DNA of 64,000 bases from Orobanche coerulescens. Its lineage: Eukaryota > Streptophyta > Magnoliopsida > Lamiales > Orobanchaceae. The translations under genes were made by a program, and so were the position numbers. The notes under the pieces were generated by a model. The model searched no databases and had not been told where the DNA came from. It saw only the letters and a program-made list of their open reading frames with translations. Of this stretch, positions 32,409-43,830 are shown piece by piece (position 1 is the stretch's first letter; each line of letters starts with the position of its first letter). The stretch lies in NCBI GenBank assembly GCA_033398695.1, contig CM065811.1:112081501-112145500 (forward strand), read 5' to 3'.

Positions 32409-35180
32409 TGTAACACCCCCAATCCATTCAGGGATATTACACGCCCTAGAACCCTTCCTCAAGGATCTACCAGGCTGGTAACAACATCGAACATCTCAAC
32501 AATGCCTTTAAGGCTAAAATGACTTAGTAGACTGATTTGGTCTTTCAATAAAAATATACAACTCAATCTCAATACATGTCCACGCAGGGGTCAAATACAA
32601 AAATACTCCCGTATAATGGTGAAAATATTGCAGCGGAAATAACGTACAACTGAACCAACACAACAACGTATGGGTCCTCATGTGATTAGTATCGATCATC
32701 TTTATCATCCTTCATGCTGATCCTGTGCTATTCTCCCCAAAACCTGAATGCAATACAGACATCCACCCCCCGATTACTCGGGGGTTAGCAAAATTCCACT
32801 ATTTTGCTAGTGCAAGAATAAAGTGCAATACGAGTCATACAAATCATATTCCAAGAATAATAAGAATCAGGAATCCTCAAAGTTTCAAACATAACGAAAA
32901 TACTTCCCAAGGCAAGATTTGAGTAAAACTATCCAAAACCGAAAGATCACAATTTAACGAAAACAATTTACAAAATGGTTTAATATGCCATCTGGAGATT
33001 TAATAGAAAACAATCTAGGATTATCAAATCCTTCTCGTTCCAAAATCAACATGGGTCACAGCCCAAAGGTTTTGTTTTAACAAATAAAACCAACAACAAT
33101 TCACAGGGTCAAAACCCACGTCACGTGTCCTCGACGGACATAAAACCAACAAAACATAACCCAAAACACATTATAAAAGTGCACCACCATTTACCGTCGA
33201 TCCACGTCTCTGTGGATCCCTACCGAGACCCCGTCGAATCTAACCCGTAGTGGTAAAAAGGCAAAACACAAACACATCGCAATTAACCGTCGATCCACGT
33301 CTCGGTGGACCCCTACCGAGACCCCGTCGGACCTAACCCGTAGTGGTTAAAAGCCAGAACACATACACATCGCATTTACCCGTCGATCCACGTCTCTGTG
33401 GACCCCTACCGAGACCCCATCGGATCTAACCCGTGGTGGTTAAAAGCCAGAACATATACACACATAACATAGTACACCAACGATATCCAAACAATTCACC
33501 CAGAGGCATCAAACACTTAGCAAAACAAACAATTCACCCAGAGGCACCAACCATATCCATAGGATTCACATAATCGTTTACGAGACACACCAATCACAAA
33601 ATACACACGGTTTGAAAGAGAGCCTTTAATGAGGCTAACCGGATATTTTGAAAGTTTATTTCAAACAAACAAACAAACATACCAAGACGATCACCACATC
33701 ATATTCACAAAACCAGAAATGTATGGACAAGGTACTTGCCTCAAATAACCACAACGCGGAGAATCGACCGAAGTAGGTTGGCACGAACGGACTACGAACC
33801 CGCCGACTCCACTGAACGCTAACCCGCGACAATAAACTACGAACAACAATAACAACAATGAAAACGAATTCCATAGCACGACCTAAAGTCGTTGAATTGA
33901 AGGGACGAACGACACAAATTCAAGGGTTTCCCCCAAAATGGCCAAGAACATAAAGATACGATCACAATGAGAATCAAGGTAAAAAACAATGGAAATCCCA
34001 CAAAACTATCGAAGGGAAACTCATTGGGACATTTAATCGAACACTCAATGTTCGATAACTCCCAAGAACACTCGAATCACTAATCGAGTTGAACAAACTC
34101 AAAATATGGATATACAACCCATAGAACATGATTAATAACATCATACTGCACTAACTGATGTATCAAAATCGGACTAGAATCGAAATCAAGAACAAATTCT
34201 CCAAAAGTCAACTTGAAGGAAAATCAAGAAATATACATTGATTCGACGAAGAACACGAATTGGATGATGATATAATCAACAAGAATCTTCCAAAATGCCT
34301 TGGAAATGAGTGGAATCGGCCAAGAACAACTCCTACCGGTCACTCCCTTCCGCAGCCGCACAAAAACGAGGAAAACGTGAGAAAAACGAAGTCTGCCAAG
34401 CCCAGGCTATATATAGCCGACAGGGTTACGGCCGTAACCGGCTGTGCCTTACAGCCGTAACTCGGTCCTTACGGCCGTACTCGGCAGGCCTTACGACCGT
34501 AACCGGCATTCGTCAAAAACCTACCCAGCATATGCCGGTCACTTACGGCCGTAACGGATCACACCTTACGGCCATAACCGGCCTTCATCCATCCAAGTCT
34601 GCCGAGCACGTACGGCCGTAACTATCACCTTACGGCCGTAACTCGGCCAGGCCAGGCCCTGCTCCAGCCGTGACTCGGCCGTGGCCACTCCGACGGCTCG
34701 GACAACCCCAAAACTCGAACCTGAATAAAAATTGGAGATACTTTTACGAAGTACTCGCAAAGACAAATCTAAGCGCTAAGAGAACACATGATTTCGACCA
34801 CCCGAAGTGCCGAAATTCGACAACGGAAGTAATTACCCCAAACTTTGGGAAATTACGAAAACGGCCCAAAACGTCCGAAATACACGATACACAATCGAAA
34901 CACCAAACTAAAGCTCGCAACATGAATAATAACATTAAATGAACTTACGAGAAACTCGAAACAACGGTTTCGGATGAGATTCGCAAGAATCGAACTCAAG
35001 TGCGGAAAAAGTCACTTAAGAACGCGGAACTCAACAAAACGACACCGAAACGAACTCGGATGACAAAAAGTGCAGAATTAATCATTCTCAGAATGACGAA
35101 ACGGTCACAAGCGAGTCGTCGAAACGGACTCCCGCGGAAAAAAAAGAAAATTACCAGAAATCGAAATCGCGGATATTACA
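32409..35180 (-). repeat. 5' LTR of element B
   Basis: 2772 bases, starting TGTAATATCCGCG at 35180 and ending GGGGGTGTTACA at 32409 on the minus strand, followed by a diverged methionine-type primer-binding site. It has the palindrome array, TATA box and 93-base repeat also found in the truncated 3' LTR. Confidence 0.8.
34407..34650 (-). promoter_or_regulatory. TATA box and TTACGGCCGTAA array in LTR B (5' copy)
   Basis: TATA CTATATATAG at 34407-34416, with about nine TTACGGCCGTAA-like palindromes upstream on the minus strand at 34425-34650. The spacing of motifs matches the 3' LTR copy, and several units differ by single transitions at CpG (for example TTACGACCGTAA). Confidence 0.7.
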
Positions 35181-35313
35181 GTATTCATCCATTTACTCAG
35201 TTCCTTTTGTTCTTCAGCTACGATCTGGAAGAGAGAAGTATTCAAAGGGTCCTTCTACAGTTCAGATTGCTTTTGATCCAATCTTACTCTAGCATTTTCA
35301 ATTTGCTCTCCAT
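35181..35313. other. Unassigned 133-base fragment
   Basis: Lies between LTR B and LTR fragment G. One plus-strand frame reads LRSGREKYSKGPSTVQIAFDP without a stop, which looks protein-like but is not recognised. It belongs neither to the flanking LTRs nor clearly to the Tat-type pol. Confidence 0.3.
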
Positions 35314-35390
35314 TGTAACACCCCGAGATATTCGGAATAATTACAGCGCCGTAAACCCTTTGTATAAGAATTTACAAGGCTAAATTAAAA
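35314..35390 (-). repeat. LTR fragment G, 3' end only
   Basis: The minus strand reads TTTACGGCGCTGTAAT and ends TCGGGGTGTTACA, the conserved end of the long-LTR group. Only about 77 bases remain, ending where Tat-type protease sequence begins. Confidence 0.55.
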
Positions 35391-37488
35391 GAAATGTTGA
35401 ACAATCGCCGAACCCTTGAAGCACGGTCTCGAATGGCTTAATGAACTTGGTCAGGTTGCTGAGCTAGTCTAGAGCAAATTTGAATATGATGTTGCAAAAT
35501 CTCCCATTGTCAACCAGCACGCGGTCGACCATTTTCCCAAGGATACATGGAGAGATCACCAATGCATCCTCTTTGGGGCACTGCACCCCATCCCTATCCT
35601 TGTTGGAGAAGGAGATGAGCGCATCTCTGAAAATGGATGGCTCTGGGGGCACCACGACATGGACTCCGGCGAATGACCTCAGTTCGGCCTTCCGCTTTCT
35701 ATTTGACACGGTGAAAACCGGGGAAAGATCTCAAAGGTTTCCACCTCCCGATTGAAGCATATTGACCCGACCTCCGGGGTTGATCGGAGGGATCGACTCG
35801 TTTGAGTACTCCAGCTCGTTTTGCTCGATCCTGGCGACCGGATTGGGAGGTTGACGGTCGCGGCCCCCGGCCCTTTCAGCCCTGGGCTCCGGCTTGGTCA
35901 CCAAATTGTCCAGCTTGCCTTCCTCGAACAATCTCCAGAGTTGTCTGAGGAGATTACGGCATTGGCTGATGGTGTGGCCGGGACTTTTGTGGTAGGCACA
36001 AAATTTACTACGGTCCAAATGACCGTTGTCCCTCATCAGCTTCGGCTTGCTGAGCTATTCGCGCCCCTTGATGGCGTTGAAGATATGGGCCAGAGATAGA
36101 TTGAGGTTGCGAAGGAGGTGAACTTCTACATCCTCGAAGGCCTTGAACTCACCGAGCGATTTTGCGACCGCCTTTCTGGGCTTGGCGATCGCCTTCTTTG
36201 GGACGGGAGATGGCGTGTCCCTTTCTCCGATTGCCCTCTAGCCTAGGCGAAAGGTGAGCAACCTCTGCCTGGCCAGAAATTCAGCGGCCTTGACGCGGAA
36301 GATCGCGTAGGTCGGGGGGATGTCCTTCGTGAGGTGCCTGACCATGGGTGAATGACCATAGAATCCCCCCAGGACCGAATAGAGGGAGAGCTCTTCTCTA
36401 ATGGCCTCGCCGGTGAGGACTATTTCATCCACTCGGTCGATGTAATCCTCATCAGGATCGTCTTTCCCCTGCCTAATCTTCATCATGCGGTGGGGACCTT
36501 CTGGCCGAGCGACTTTGGCGGCGAAGGACGACGTGAAGTTGTTCGCCAGCTTCTCGAAACAGTTGATTGAGCGCGGTGGCAATGAGATCTACCACCTTTG
36601 GGCAAGATCGCCCAACGTTACTGGGAACATTCGGCACTTCGTCGCGTCTGATGCCCCGCATCCGGTCATGTAGATCCGGAACTTTCTCAAGTGGGTCTCA
36701 GGGTCTGATCTCCCCTCATACAGAGGTGTTTGAGGAGGAGCGATCTTTGGTTGCACGGGGTCCAGCTCGATCTGGATCGCGAGCGGCTCACTTGCTCCAG
36801 CGACCTTTCTCCTGGGGCCTGCCCCAGTTTCTATGAGCGCTTTCATTTCGTCGAGCTGGCGCTGCATTGCGGCCATCGCCGTAGCCTGACTGCTCACGGT
36901 CTAGCTCTCGGAGTGGGAGCCGAGGCGATCATGTACCGATGTCGTAGCTCCGTTGTAGGCGACGAGGTCTCTGCCATCAAGCTCAATTCTTTAGCGAGTG
37001 GGAGCCAGATGGCCGGCCTGTCTTCTGGGAGTTGGGTACGCCGAACTCCTGGTGACGGATTCGGACTCCGACGTCTCACGGCTGGGGCCAGAATGCACAG
37101 GTCGCCATGAGGGGTCACTCCCTAGGCGGCTTAAGACGGAATCGTCCCGCCTTGCGAACGCCTTTTCCTGCGGCTCGGGGCCTTCTGACGATTTCTCGAC
37201 ATATAACCCCTTGAGCTTTCGCTTGCCCGCACGGCGGATGGCTGATGGAGTGATAGTGGGCGTGTCGCATGCTCTCCGTCGCTCCCTTACGATGGCCATG
37301 GCCATCTCGATCTGTTCCGCAGTTTGGAATTGATCGAGTGAGAGGCTGGGGCCGTCCCTCGGGGGCAGGAGTGAGAGTCTAGCGTCGCCACAGTTGCCTT
37401 CCGCCGAAGGTTGGGACTCGGCCTGGGACAGAATAAGGCGTCCGGCGGATCGTAAAGCGGCTCTTTTCGAGGTCGTAGCAGACGTCAT
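35391..37488 (-). pseudogene. Tat-type gag and protease
   Basis: All segments are in one minus-strand frame, broken by in-frame stops. From 37488: a Ser/Arg-rich N-terminus (MTSATTSKRAALRSAG), then the gag core at 36897-36238 (PLYEGRSDPETHLRKF, NCFEKLANNFTSSFAA, MMKIRQGKDDPDEDYIDR), with a TAG at about 36586 inside it. A zinc finger-like KFCAYHKSPGHTISQC follows at 36036. The protease segment (ISFSNKDRDGVQCPKEDALVI, RVLVDNGRF) has the active-site DTG as DNG. Gag forms the particle and the protease cleaves the polyprotein. Sequence stops at 35391, just after the protease; the rest of pol is absent. Confidence 0.8.
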
Positions 37489-37596
37489 TATCTTGAAGGT
37501 TTTTCTTTGAAGAACAGTGAGTGTTTCTTCAAGTATATGTTCCGGAGAACAGTGAGTGTTCTTCGAAACGGTCGGAGAGGAAAATAAGGTTCAAGC

Positions 37597-37613
37597 CCTC
37601 CTTCTAGCGCCAA
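37597..37613 (-). other. Primer-binding site of the Tat-type element
   Basis: The minus strand reads ATTGGCGCTAGAAGGAGGG directly after the LTR end GGTAACAACA. It resembles the TGGCGCCGTCTGTGGG type used by many Tat elements. Confidence 0.65.
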
Positions 37614-37614
37614 T

Positions 37615-38549
37615 TGTTGTTACCCAAAATATTATACGTAATGGTTTGCTGGATATGGCTATGGGTGAGTAACAAACAAAATGCGAGAGCACGTACGAAG
37701 GAATGTAAATGACACAAGATTTGCCGGGGTTGTTAGTCCCGGGCTTGAATACTCTCGCGAGATATTATTAATACGGATGCTGCTTTAGAGTATGAGTATT
37801 AATGTTAGAGTACAATTACAATGAGTGTAATACCCCTAGTTATCTGGCTCTTGAGTGCTGTTGATTGCCGGAAGAACCAGAGTTAAAACTGTGCGAGTTC
37901 TTGTTACAAAGACGAAGTGTTCTCCGTATTGTTTACTGTGTGTAATCGTGTTCACCTTCTTTTTTCCAATGCTGGAGGTCTCCTATTTATAGAAGATGAG
38001 GTTGTTGGGATGTCCCTGTCCCACATGGGCGACCTCCGTTCCCACATTAAATTAAGCAGGCGATCGTCCAGCACGTGGGACTGTTTGCTTAAAGTCCACA
38101 GCTGCTGCTGGCAGCCGGACGCGCGAACCAATGAGGAGGCGGCATGTGCCTCATGTCGCAGTCTTGGGAGGTCCCACCTAGGACCTTTCGGCGGGTCTGT
38201 CGGTAGGTGAGGCCGTCCTTGTCACTGACAACTGCTGACAGGCTGGAGTCAAGCCTGTTCTTGCGGCGCCTTTTGCGTATCTGCACGTGGGCCTTCATCC
38301 CGAGATTTGGTCTTCGCAGACTTTGACGGATGTTGGTTTTACACGTGGCATAGAACTGTCGTCATAGGTCGGGTACTAGAGGCGATTGCCAGGTGCCAAG
38401 AAACGATCGCCCTGGACGTCGGCCGCTAGGCACTTGACCATGATCTGGCATCTTCGGTTGGCACGCCTGCCTTGGTCTACTTGATGCCAGCTTCGGTCGA
38501 TCGGCCATTATGCCGATCGCCTTCGAGGCGTATAAATCGCCGCACAACA
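37615..38549 (-). repeat. 5' LTR of the Tat-type element
   Basis: 935 bases, the same length as the 3' LTR and alignable throughout, with scattered transitions. It is followed outside by the TSD TTACA and then by LINE sequence. Confidence 0.88.
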
Positions 38550-41007
38550 TTACAAATACTAAGGAATCAATCTTGAAACAGAAGTCTAAGGTGCACTGGT
38601 TGAAGTGTGGAGATGGGAATAATAAGTTTTTCCATGCCACATTTAAATATAGAGGAAAAACAAGAATAAAAATATTAGTCGATGAACAAGGCAAAAAACT
38701 AACAGATGCACATGACTTACAGGAAGAAGTTTTTAAGTTCTATAAGCAGCTATTGGGGACTCCTGCAGATACTAATAGAGCTGTTAATCTGGATGTTATA
38801 AAGACTGGTACTATGTTGAATCATCAACAAAGAAGTCTTTTAGTGGAACCTGTGACAAAGGCTGAAGTTCTGAAAGCACTAAAATCCATTGGTGATGATA
38901 AATCCCCAGGGGTGGATGGATTTTCAGCAAATTTTTTCAAGAGAACCTGGGTAGTGATTGGTAAGGAGATGGTATAGAGCATTCAAGACTTTTTCTCAAC
39001 TGGGAAAATGCTTAAGAGCCTGAATGCTACACTTATCACATTGATCCGAATGAGTAATAATGCAACCACCATCAAAGAGTACATGCCAATTTCCTGCTGT
39101 ACTGTGATCTACAAGATCATCTCTATACTCACCATAGGATGAGTGCAGTCACTTCTCTCTAATCAGTGGTCAGCAGGCTATTTTTGTTCCTGACAGGTAC
39201 ATGCATGATAATTCTATTCTGGCTCAAGAGATCATAAGGGAATATGGCATAAAAGGGATTTCAGCTAGATGTATGATCAGAATGGATCTGAAGAAGGCTT
39301 ATGATTCAATTCAATGGGGCTTTGTTGAGCAATTGTTGAGGGCTTATGGATTCCCTGCGAATTTTGTGGATTGGTTAATGATAGGGCTCACTAGTGTTAC
39401 TTATCAAATTAACATTAATGGCCAAATATCACAACCATTTGAAGGGAATAAGGGAATAAGCAGGGGGATCCTGTATCCCCTTATTTGTTTGTACCGAGTA
39501 TGGAATACCTTAGCAGGCTACTGAAAACACTTGCAGTAAATAAAGAATTCAAATACCATCATAAGTGTTCAAACCTGAATATCACTCATCTGATATTTGC
39601 AGATGACTTGCTCCTGTTCTCCAAGGGTAGCTTGAAATCTGCACAAGTGTTGCTTGATACCTTTGAAATGTTTAGTAATACTTCTGGGCTAACTGCAAAT
39701 AGATCAAATGTGAAATACACTTTGCAGGGATGAGTGATGAGAGGAATAAGGAGATTTGTGAATTTGCTCAAATGAAGGAGGGTAGTCTTCCTTTTAGGTA
39801 CTTAGGGATTACTCTTTTACAAAGCGATTCTCCATAGTGCTATATCAGCCCCTTCTGGATAAGATCATGGGTAAGATTAGATATTGGACAGCTACTTTGC
39901 TCAGTTATGATGGAAGGCTTAAGCTGGTTCAGAGTGTTCTATATGCTATACACAAATATTGGAGTCATTTATTTTTCTTTCCAAAAAAATGATGAAACTT
40001 GTGAATGCAAATTCTAGACGATTCTTATGGTCTAGTAAGATGGGAAAAGGAATATAGTGGCTTTGGATGAAGTATGCAGAACAAAGAAGGAAGGAGGATT
40101 AGGTCTAATTCAGTTGGAGACCTGGAATAAGCCATGTATTCTGAAATTACTATAGGATCTTAATGCTAAAGCTGACAGATTATGGGTCAAATGGATGCAC
40201 AGCTACTACATTAAGAACCAAGAGGTCATGAGTATGAACTCTCCCAGTGATGTTTCTTACCTATTTAAGAAGTTCAAAATAAAGAATGGCTCCAACAGAT
40301 GCAAGCAGCTAAGTTCCATATGAAAAAAGTATATGACATGCTGAGACCTGTGGTGGAGAAGTTCCCTTGGAGGGAATTCATGCTAAATAATGTGGCCACG
40401 CCAAAGGCCAAATTCATTATTTGGCTGGCACTAAGAGGTAGATTGGATACAAAAGACAGATTTTCCATGTTTGTAGATAATGAGGACCCTAACTGCGTTT
40501 TCTGTAATAAGGATGTCGAAACTGGTGAGCATGTTACATTGGGATGTGAAGTGATTAGAGGAATGTGGCAAGCTCTACTCAGTTGGTTAGATTGTAACTC
40601 TCTTATATCCAATTAGAATGGCAACATACATCAAGTGCAGAATCAGATTCGAGGAATAGCCCGAAAAAATAGAGTTAACAAGTCAATATTCACTGAACTG
40701 ATTTATGCTATATGGAAGGAGAGGAACTGCAGGATTTTTCAGGAAACAACTTGTAATCTGCAGATATACTCTGTAGTCTTGTGGAAAGTACTTTCATTAG
40801 AGCTAGAACGTACAAAAAACTAGTTCAGTTTTGTGACCAGTTCAAAGATCTACCTAGGATTGACTAGAAATTTTGGTCTATCTGTTATTATGTAATATGG
40901 TTGCTGAGGTTGACGGTTTCTGCGGCCATCACTTTGTCATTAGTGATGCACTTGAATGCTTACTGGAATAAAATTGCTATCATTTGTTCAAAAAAAAAAA
41001 AAAAAAA
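38550..41007 (+). mobile_element. L1-type LINE ORF2 fragment with poly(A)
   Basis: The 5' part is missing; sequence begins just upstream of RT. Frames in order: KSKVHWLKCGDGNNKFFH, DDKSPGVDGFSANFFK, RPISCC-like MPISCCTVIYK, RMDLKKAYDSIQWGFVEQLL, the catalytic FADD in HLIFADDLLLFSKG at about 39590, and the zf-RVT zinc domain (CVFCNKDVETGEHVTLGC) at 40299-40616. A final AIWKERNCRIFQ segment ends with a TAG at about 40821. A 170-base 3' UTR and a run of A (40989-41007) follow. At least four frame breaks make it dead. The Tat-type element lies immediately upstream. Confidence 0.88.
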
Positions 41008-42279
41008 AATACTATTCAGCCTGTGATAGATTATAACATAATTCTCTTTGATGATACTCTTTTATATAATATGAGACTATATGATTGCTTATGTGATCCA
41101 AATTTCAATGTAGTTAAAATAATTTTGTGGATTAGTTCGGTCTATGCGATCAACCATAAATTTCAATTTGGTTTAGCCAATAATAATTCAATTTCAGATT
41201 TGTCACCCTATTAATTTACATGGATATATATTAGACTTTTAAACATACAAGTTAGACCTACCCTAAACTTTAAAAAAATAAAAAATCCTAATCACTATTT
41301 TAACAACCTAATAGTCAATATATTTAAAAAATATGATATATCATTGAAAAACTTAGAAATGAAATGGAAAATAGTGAAATAATATAATCAAGAAATAGAT
41401 TATTTTTGATTAAATCATCAAATAAATTATAAAACCTTAAAAAATTGCCATAAATATGAAAAACTAAAAAGATAAAATAAATAAAAGTACGCCATCAACA
41501 TAAAAACCTTAAAAACAAACCCTAGAACATGAAATAGTATGTACAAAAGTCCTAAATATGAAAATATAACAAACTAAATAGTAGACCCCAAAACACATGA
41601 AATAGTAGGCACATAATCAGGAAAACAAAAAAATAGTTGGAACAACAAGTCTTCTGTTATGCAACAAGTCTTGTAAACACTGAAATGAATTATAGACCCC
41701 AAAACACATGAAATAGTAGGGACATAATCCCAAAAACAAGAAAATAATTGGAACAACAAGTCTTATGTTATGCAATAGTGTTGATACAAGGCTTGAAGTT
41801 TTAAAACTTTACGTAAAACAAGTCGTGAAACGTAAAATAACATGAAAAGTAACTCGTAAACATCAAATAAACTCTAAATAAATCATACAACTTACAAGTA
41901 TATCATGAACCATAAAATAATAGGACGAGGACAAAGTTTGAAACATGATTTTGTTGGATGAGTTATACTTTTGGTTATATAGCTTAGAATTTCGGATGCA
42001 ATGGATTATCATTTTGCGTTTCTAAATTATTTAGATAAGTCTAACCTATTTCCCAAAAAGCCTAACCATATCGATTGTGGACGACTAACTAAAATTCAAT
42101 CTGAACGACCTTTAATTCAAGGACCGCCTGATTTCTAGTGCCCTAGTTCGGGTTGATTAAATTGAAATCCATGATCTAGAATGCTTGACTATAGCGCAAG
42201 TCTGGCCCTTATTTGGAGCCGCTTATAACTTTTGTTACATGATTACATATAGACCATTTTAGCCCACAGTAGGAATAAT
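41008..42279. other. AT-rich intergenic DNA with a tandem duplication
   Basis: No gene seen. AGACCCCAAAACACATGAAA recurs at 41583 and 41694, giving two units of 111 bases that share CATAATC and TTGGAACAACAAGTCTT blocks. The rest is AT-rich. Confidence 0.55.
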
Positions 42280-42479
42280 AACCCAAAGTCCAACATACAG
42301 ATGATACACATATGATGAAATCACTTCAACACTTCTCATTGTGCTGAGTCAATAATATATATCTTGTTGCCTGGTTAAAACCTCGTCAATTATCAAAACT
42401 CAATGAAAAATATTGTTAGAAAAAAGAGTACAACATGATGACAATTGCAATGGACTTCTTTCATTATGTTAATGTGATT
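42280..42479 (-). other. 3' UTR/LTR part of a decayed copia element
   Basis: CTTGTTGCCTGGTTAAAACCT and AAAAAAGAGTACAAC on the plus strand are the reverse of a block I recall as common after the RNase H end of many plant copia elements. A second copy lies at 56430-56520, on the far side of the solo LTR D insertion, in front of the RNase H remnant of the same orientation. Confidence 0.5.
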
Positions 42480-43429
42480 CTTACTATAACGCACCCAAAA
42501 ACTATCCGGTCATATTACAGCACCGTGGGTCCCGCGCCGGAACCCACCAGGCTAAAATTCATTTTCAAACATTTCAAACACGCCAAAGAGGCGAAGACGG
42601 TAATATTTTAAATAATTTTCAAAAATCCATTTTCCGAATACCGTCACAAAATAAAATCATTTATAAGTTCAAGGCCAAACGCTAAAACTCAATACTTTCA
42701 AAATGTACGTTAGGCCACCACTTGAACGTACCGATAAAATAGTTAGGAAAAAGGGTTTACGAAATAACCCAAGTTTACGAGATGCCAAAAAGGACATTTT
42801 GAAATACACACGATTTGGCAAAAATACAGGAAAGTCATTTTGAAATATACCCACGCAGCGGATAAGAACACTGTTCAAAATACACATTTGCAGCGGAAAT
42901 AAAACAACCAGAAAAGAATACTCAATTCTCAAATACATGCCACAGCCAGTATCACCCGGGAATCTCACCCCTTCACGACCACTACTAGTTCAATCTCCGA
43001 GTACCTAAAAATAAAGCCCACGACGGGGTCAGCCACAATACTCAATAATGATAATGATCACATCACATAAATAATTACATATCAATGTAATTACAAGTAA
43101 GAATACTACCGATTTAATCTTACCGTCATAACCTTACTAATTCATAGCAATCCATATCAATTCGATCCTTACCATAATCCACACTTCGCATCCTAAAATG
43201 ACGAAACAACACCAAGAATCCTCAAAACATCATCATAACTTATAAGCATGAAATAATTCATCCGTGCCAAATCCTGTCCGTCGGATCACACAATCAAATC
43301 TCAACCTGGATAAACCAATAACACACAACATATCTGTAGATCAACTACCACAAAACAATGATAACAAGTCCTGACACATCGATGTAGAGTCATACGATCA
43401 ATAATTAGATCAACCAATAAATCAACCGA

Positions 43430-43830
43430 GAATATCATCGACATGATAAGCTCCAATACGACCAACCAAAGTCCAACCACAAAGGCCAACCACAACCAAG
43501 AATATCATCAACATAATAAACCGCAATACAACCAACGAAGAATCAATAATAATCGAGAATACTATCAACATGATAAACTTTAACACGATCAACAGAGGAT
43601 CAATATCAATCGAGAATACCATCAATAAGGTAAACTACAAACACGATCAACAGAGGATCAATAGCAACCGAGAATACCATCAACAAGGTAAACTCCAAAC
43701 ACGATCAATAGAGGATCAACAACGACCGAGAATACCATCAACAAGGTAAACTCCAAACGATCAAGAAAGGATCAACAACGACCGAAAATACCATCAACAA
43801 GGCAAACTCTAAACGATCAACAGTAATGGA
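43430..43830 (-). repeat. 55-58-base tandem repeat in LTR D
   Basis: About six units contain GA(A/C)CGAGAATACCATCAACA and GATCAACAGAGGATCAA on the plus strand. The array lies on the 3' side of the TATA box, in the same LTR zone as the 56-base array of LTR C and the 93-base array of LTR B. Confidence 0.75.

Larger units (their letters stand above)
27539..35180 (-). mobile_element. Long-LTR element B, non-autonomous
   Basis: Minus-strand order: 5' LTR (35180-32409, 2.8 kb), primer-binding site (TGGCATTAGAGC, 32393-32404), a 2.6 kb interior, polypurine stretch, and 3' LTR (29825-27539). The 3' LTR lacks its last 540 bases and stops at the junction with Tat-type sequence, so no TSD can be confirmed. 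The interior keeps gag zinc knuckles but no RT or integrase. The two LTRs align along 2.3 kb with moderate divergence. Confidence 0.75.
25630..38549 (-). mobile_element. Ty3/gypsy Tat-type element interrupted by element B
   Basis: Two LTRs of 935 bases each (25630-26564 and 37615-38549) lie in the same orientation, begin TGTTGTGCGG and end GGTAACAACA on the minus strand, and are flanked by TTACA (25625-25629, 38550-38554). The primer-binding site TGGCGCTAGAAGGAGGG, gag-protease in one frame, a polypurine tract and an antisense ORF near the 3' LTR together indicate the Tat lineage (Grande/Retand-like). RT, RNase H and integrase are missing between 35391 and 27538, where element B and fragment G now sit. 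It is a dead copy. Confidence 0.85.

Noticed and set aside
36730..37333. Plus-strand ORFs opposite to the Tat-type gag
   Set aside because: They are antisense shadows of a GC-rich gag frame and show no recognisable domain, unlike the antisense ORF at 27099.
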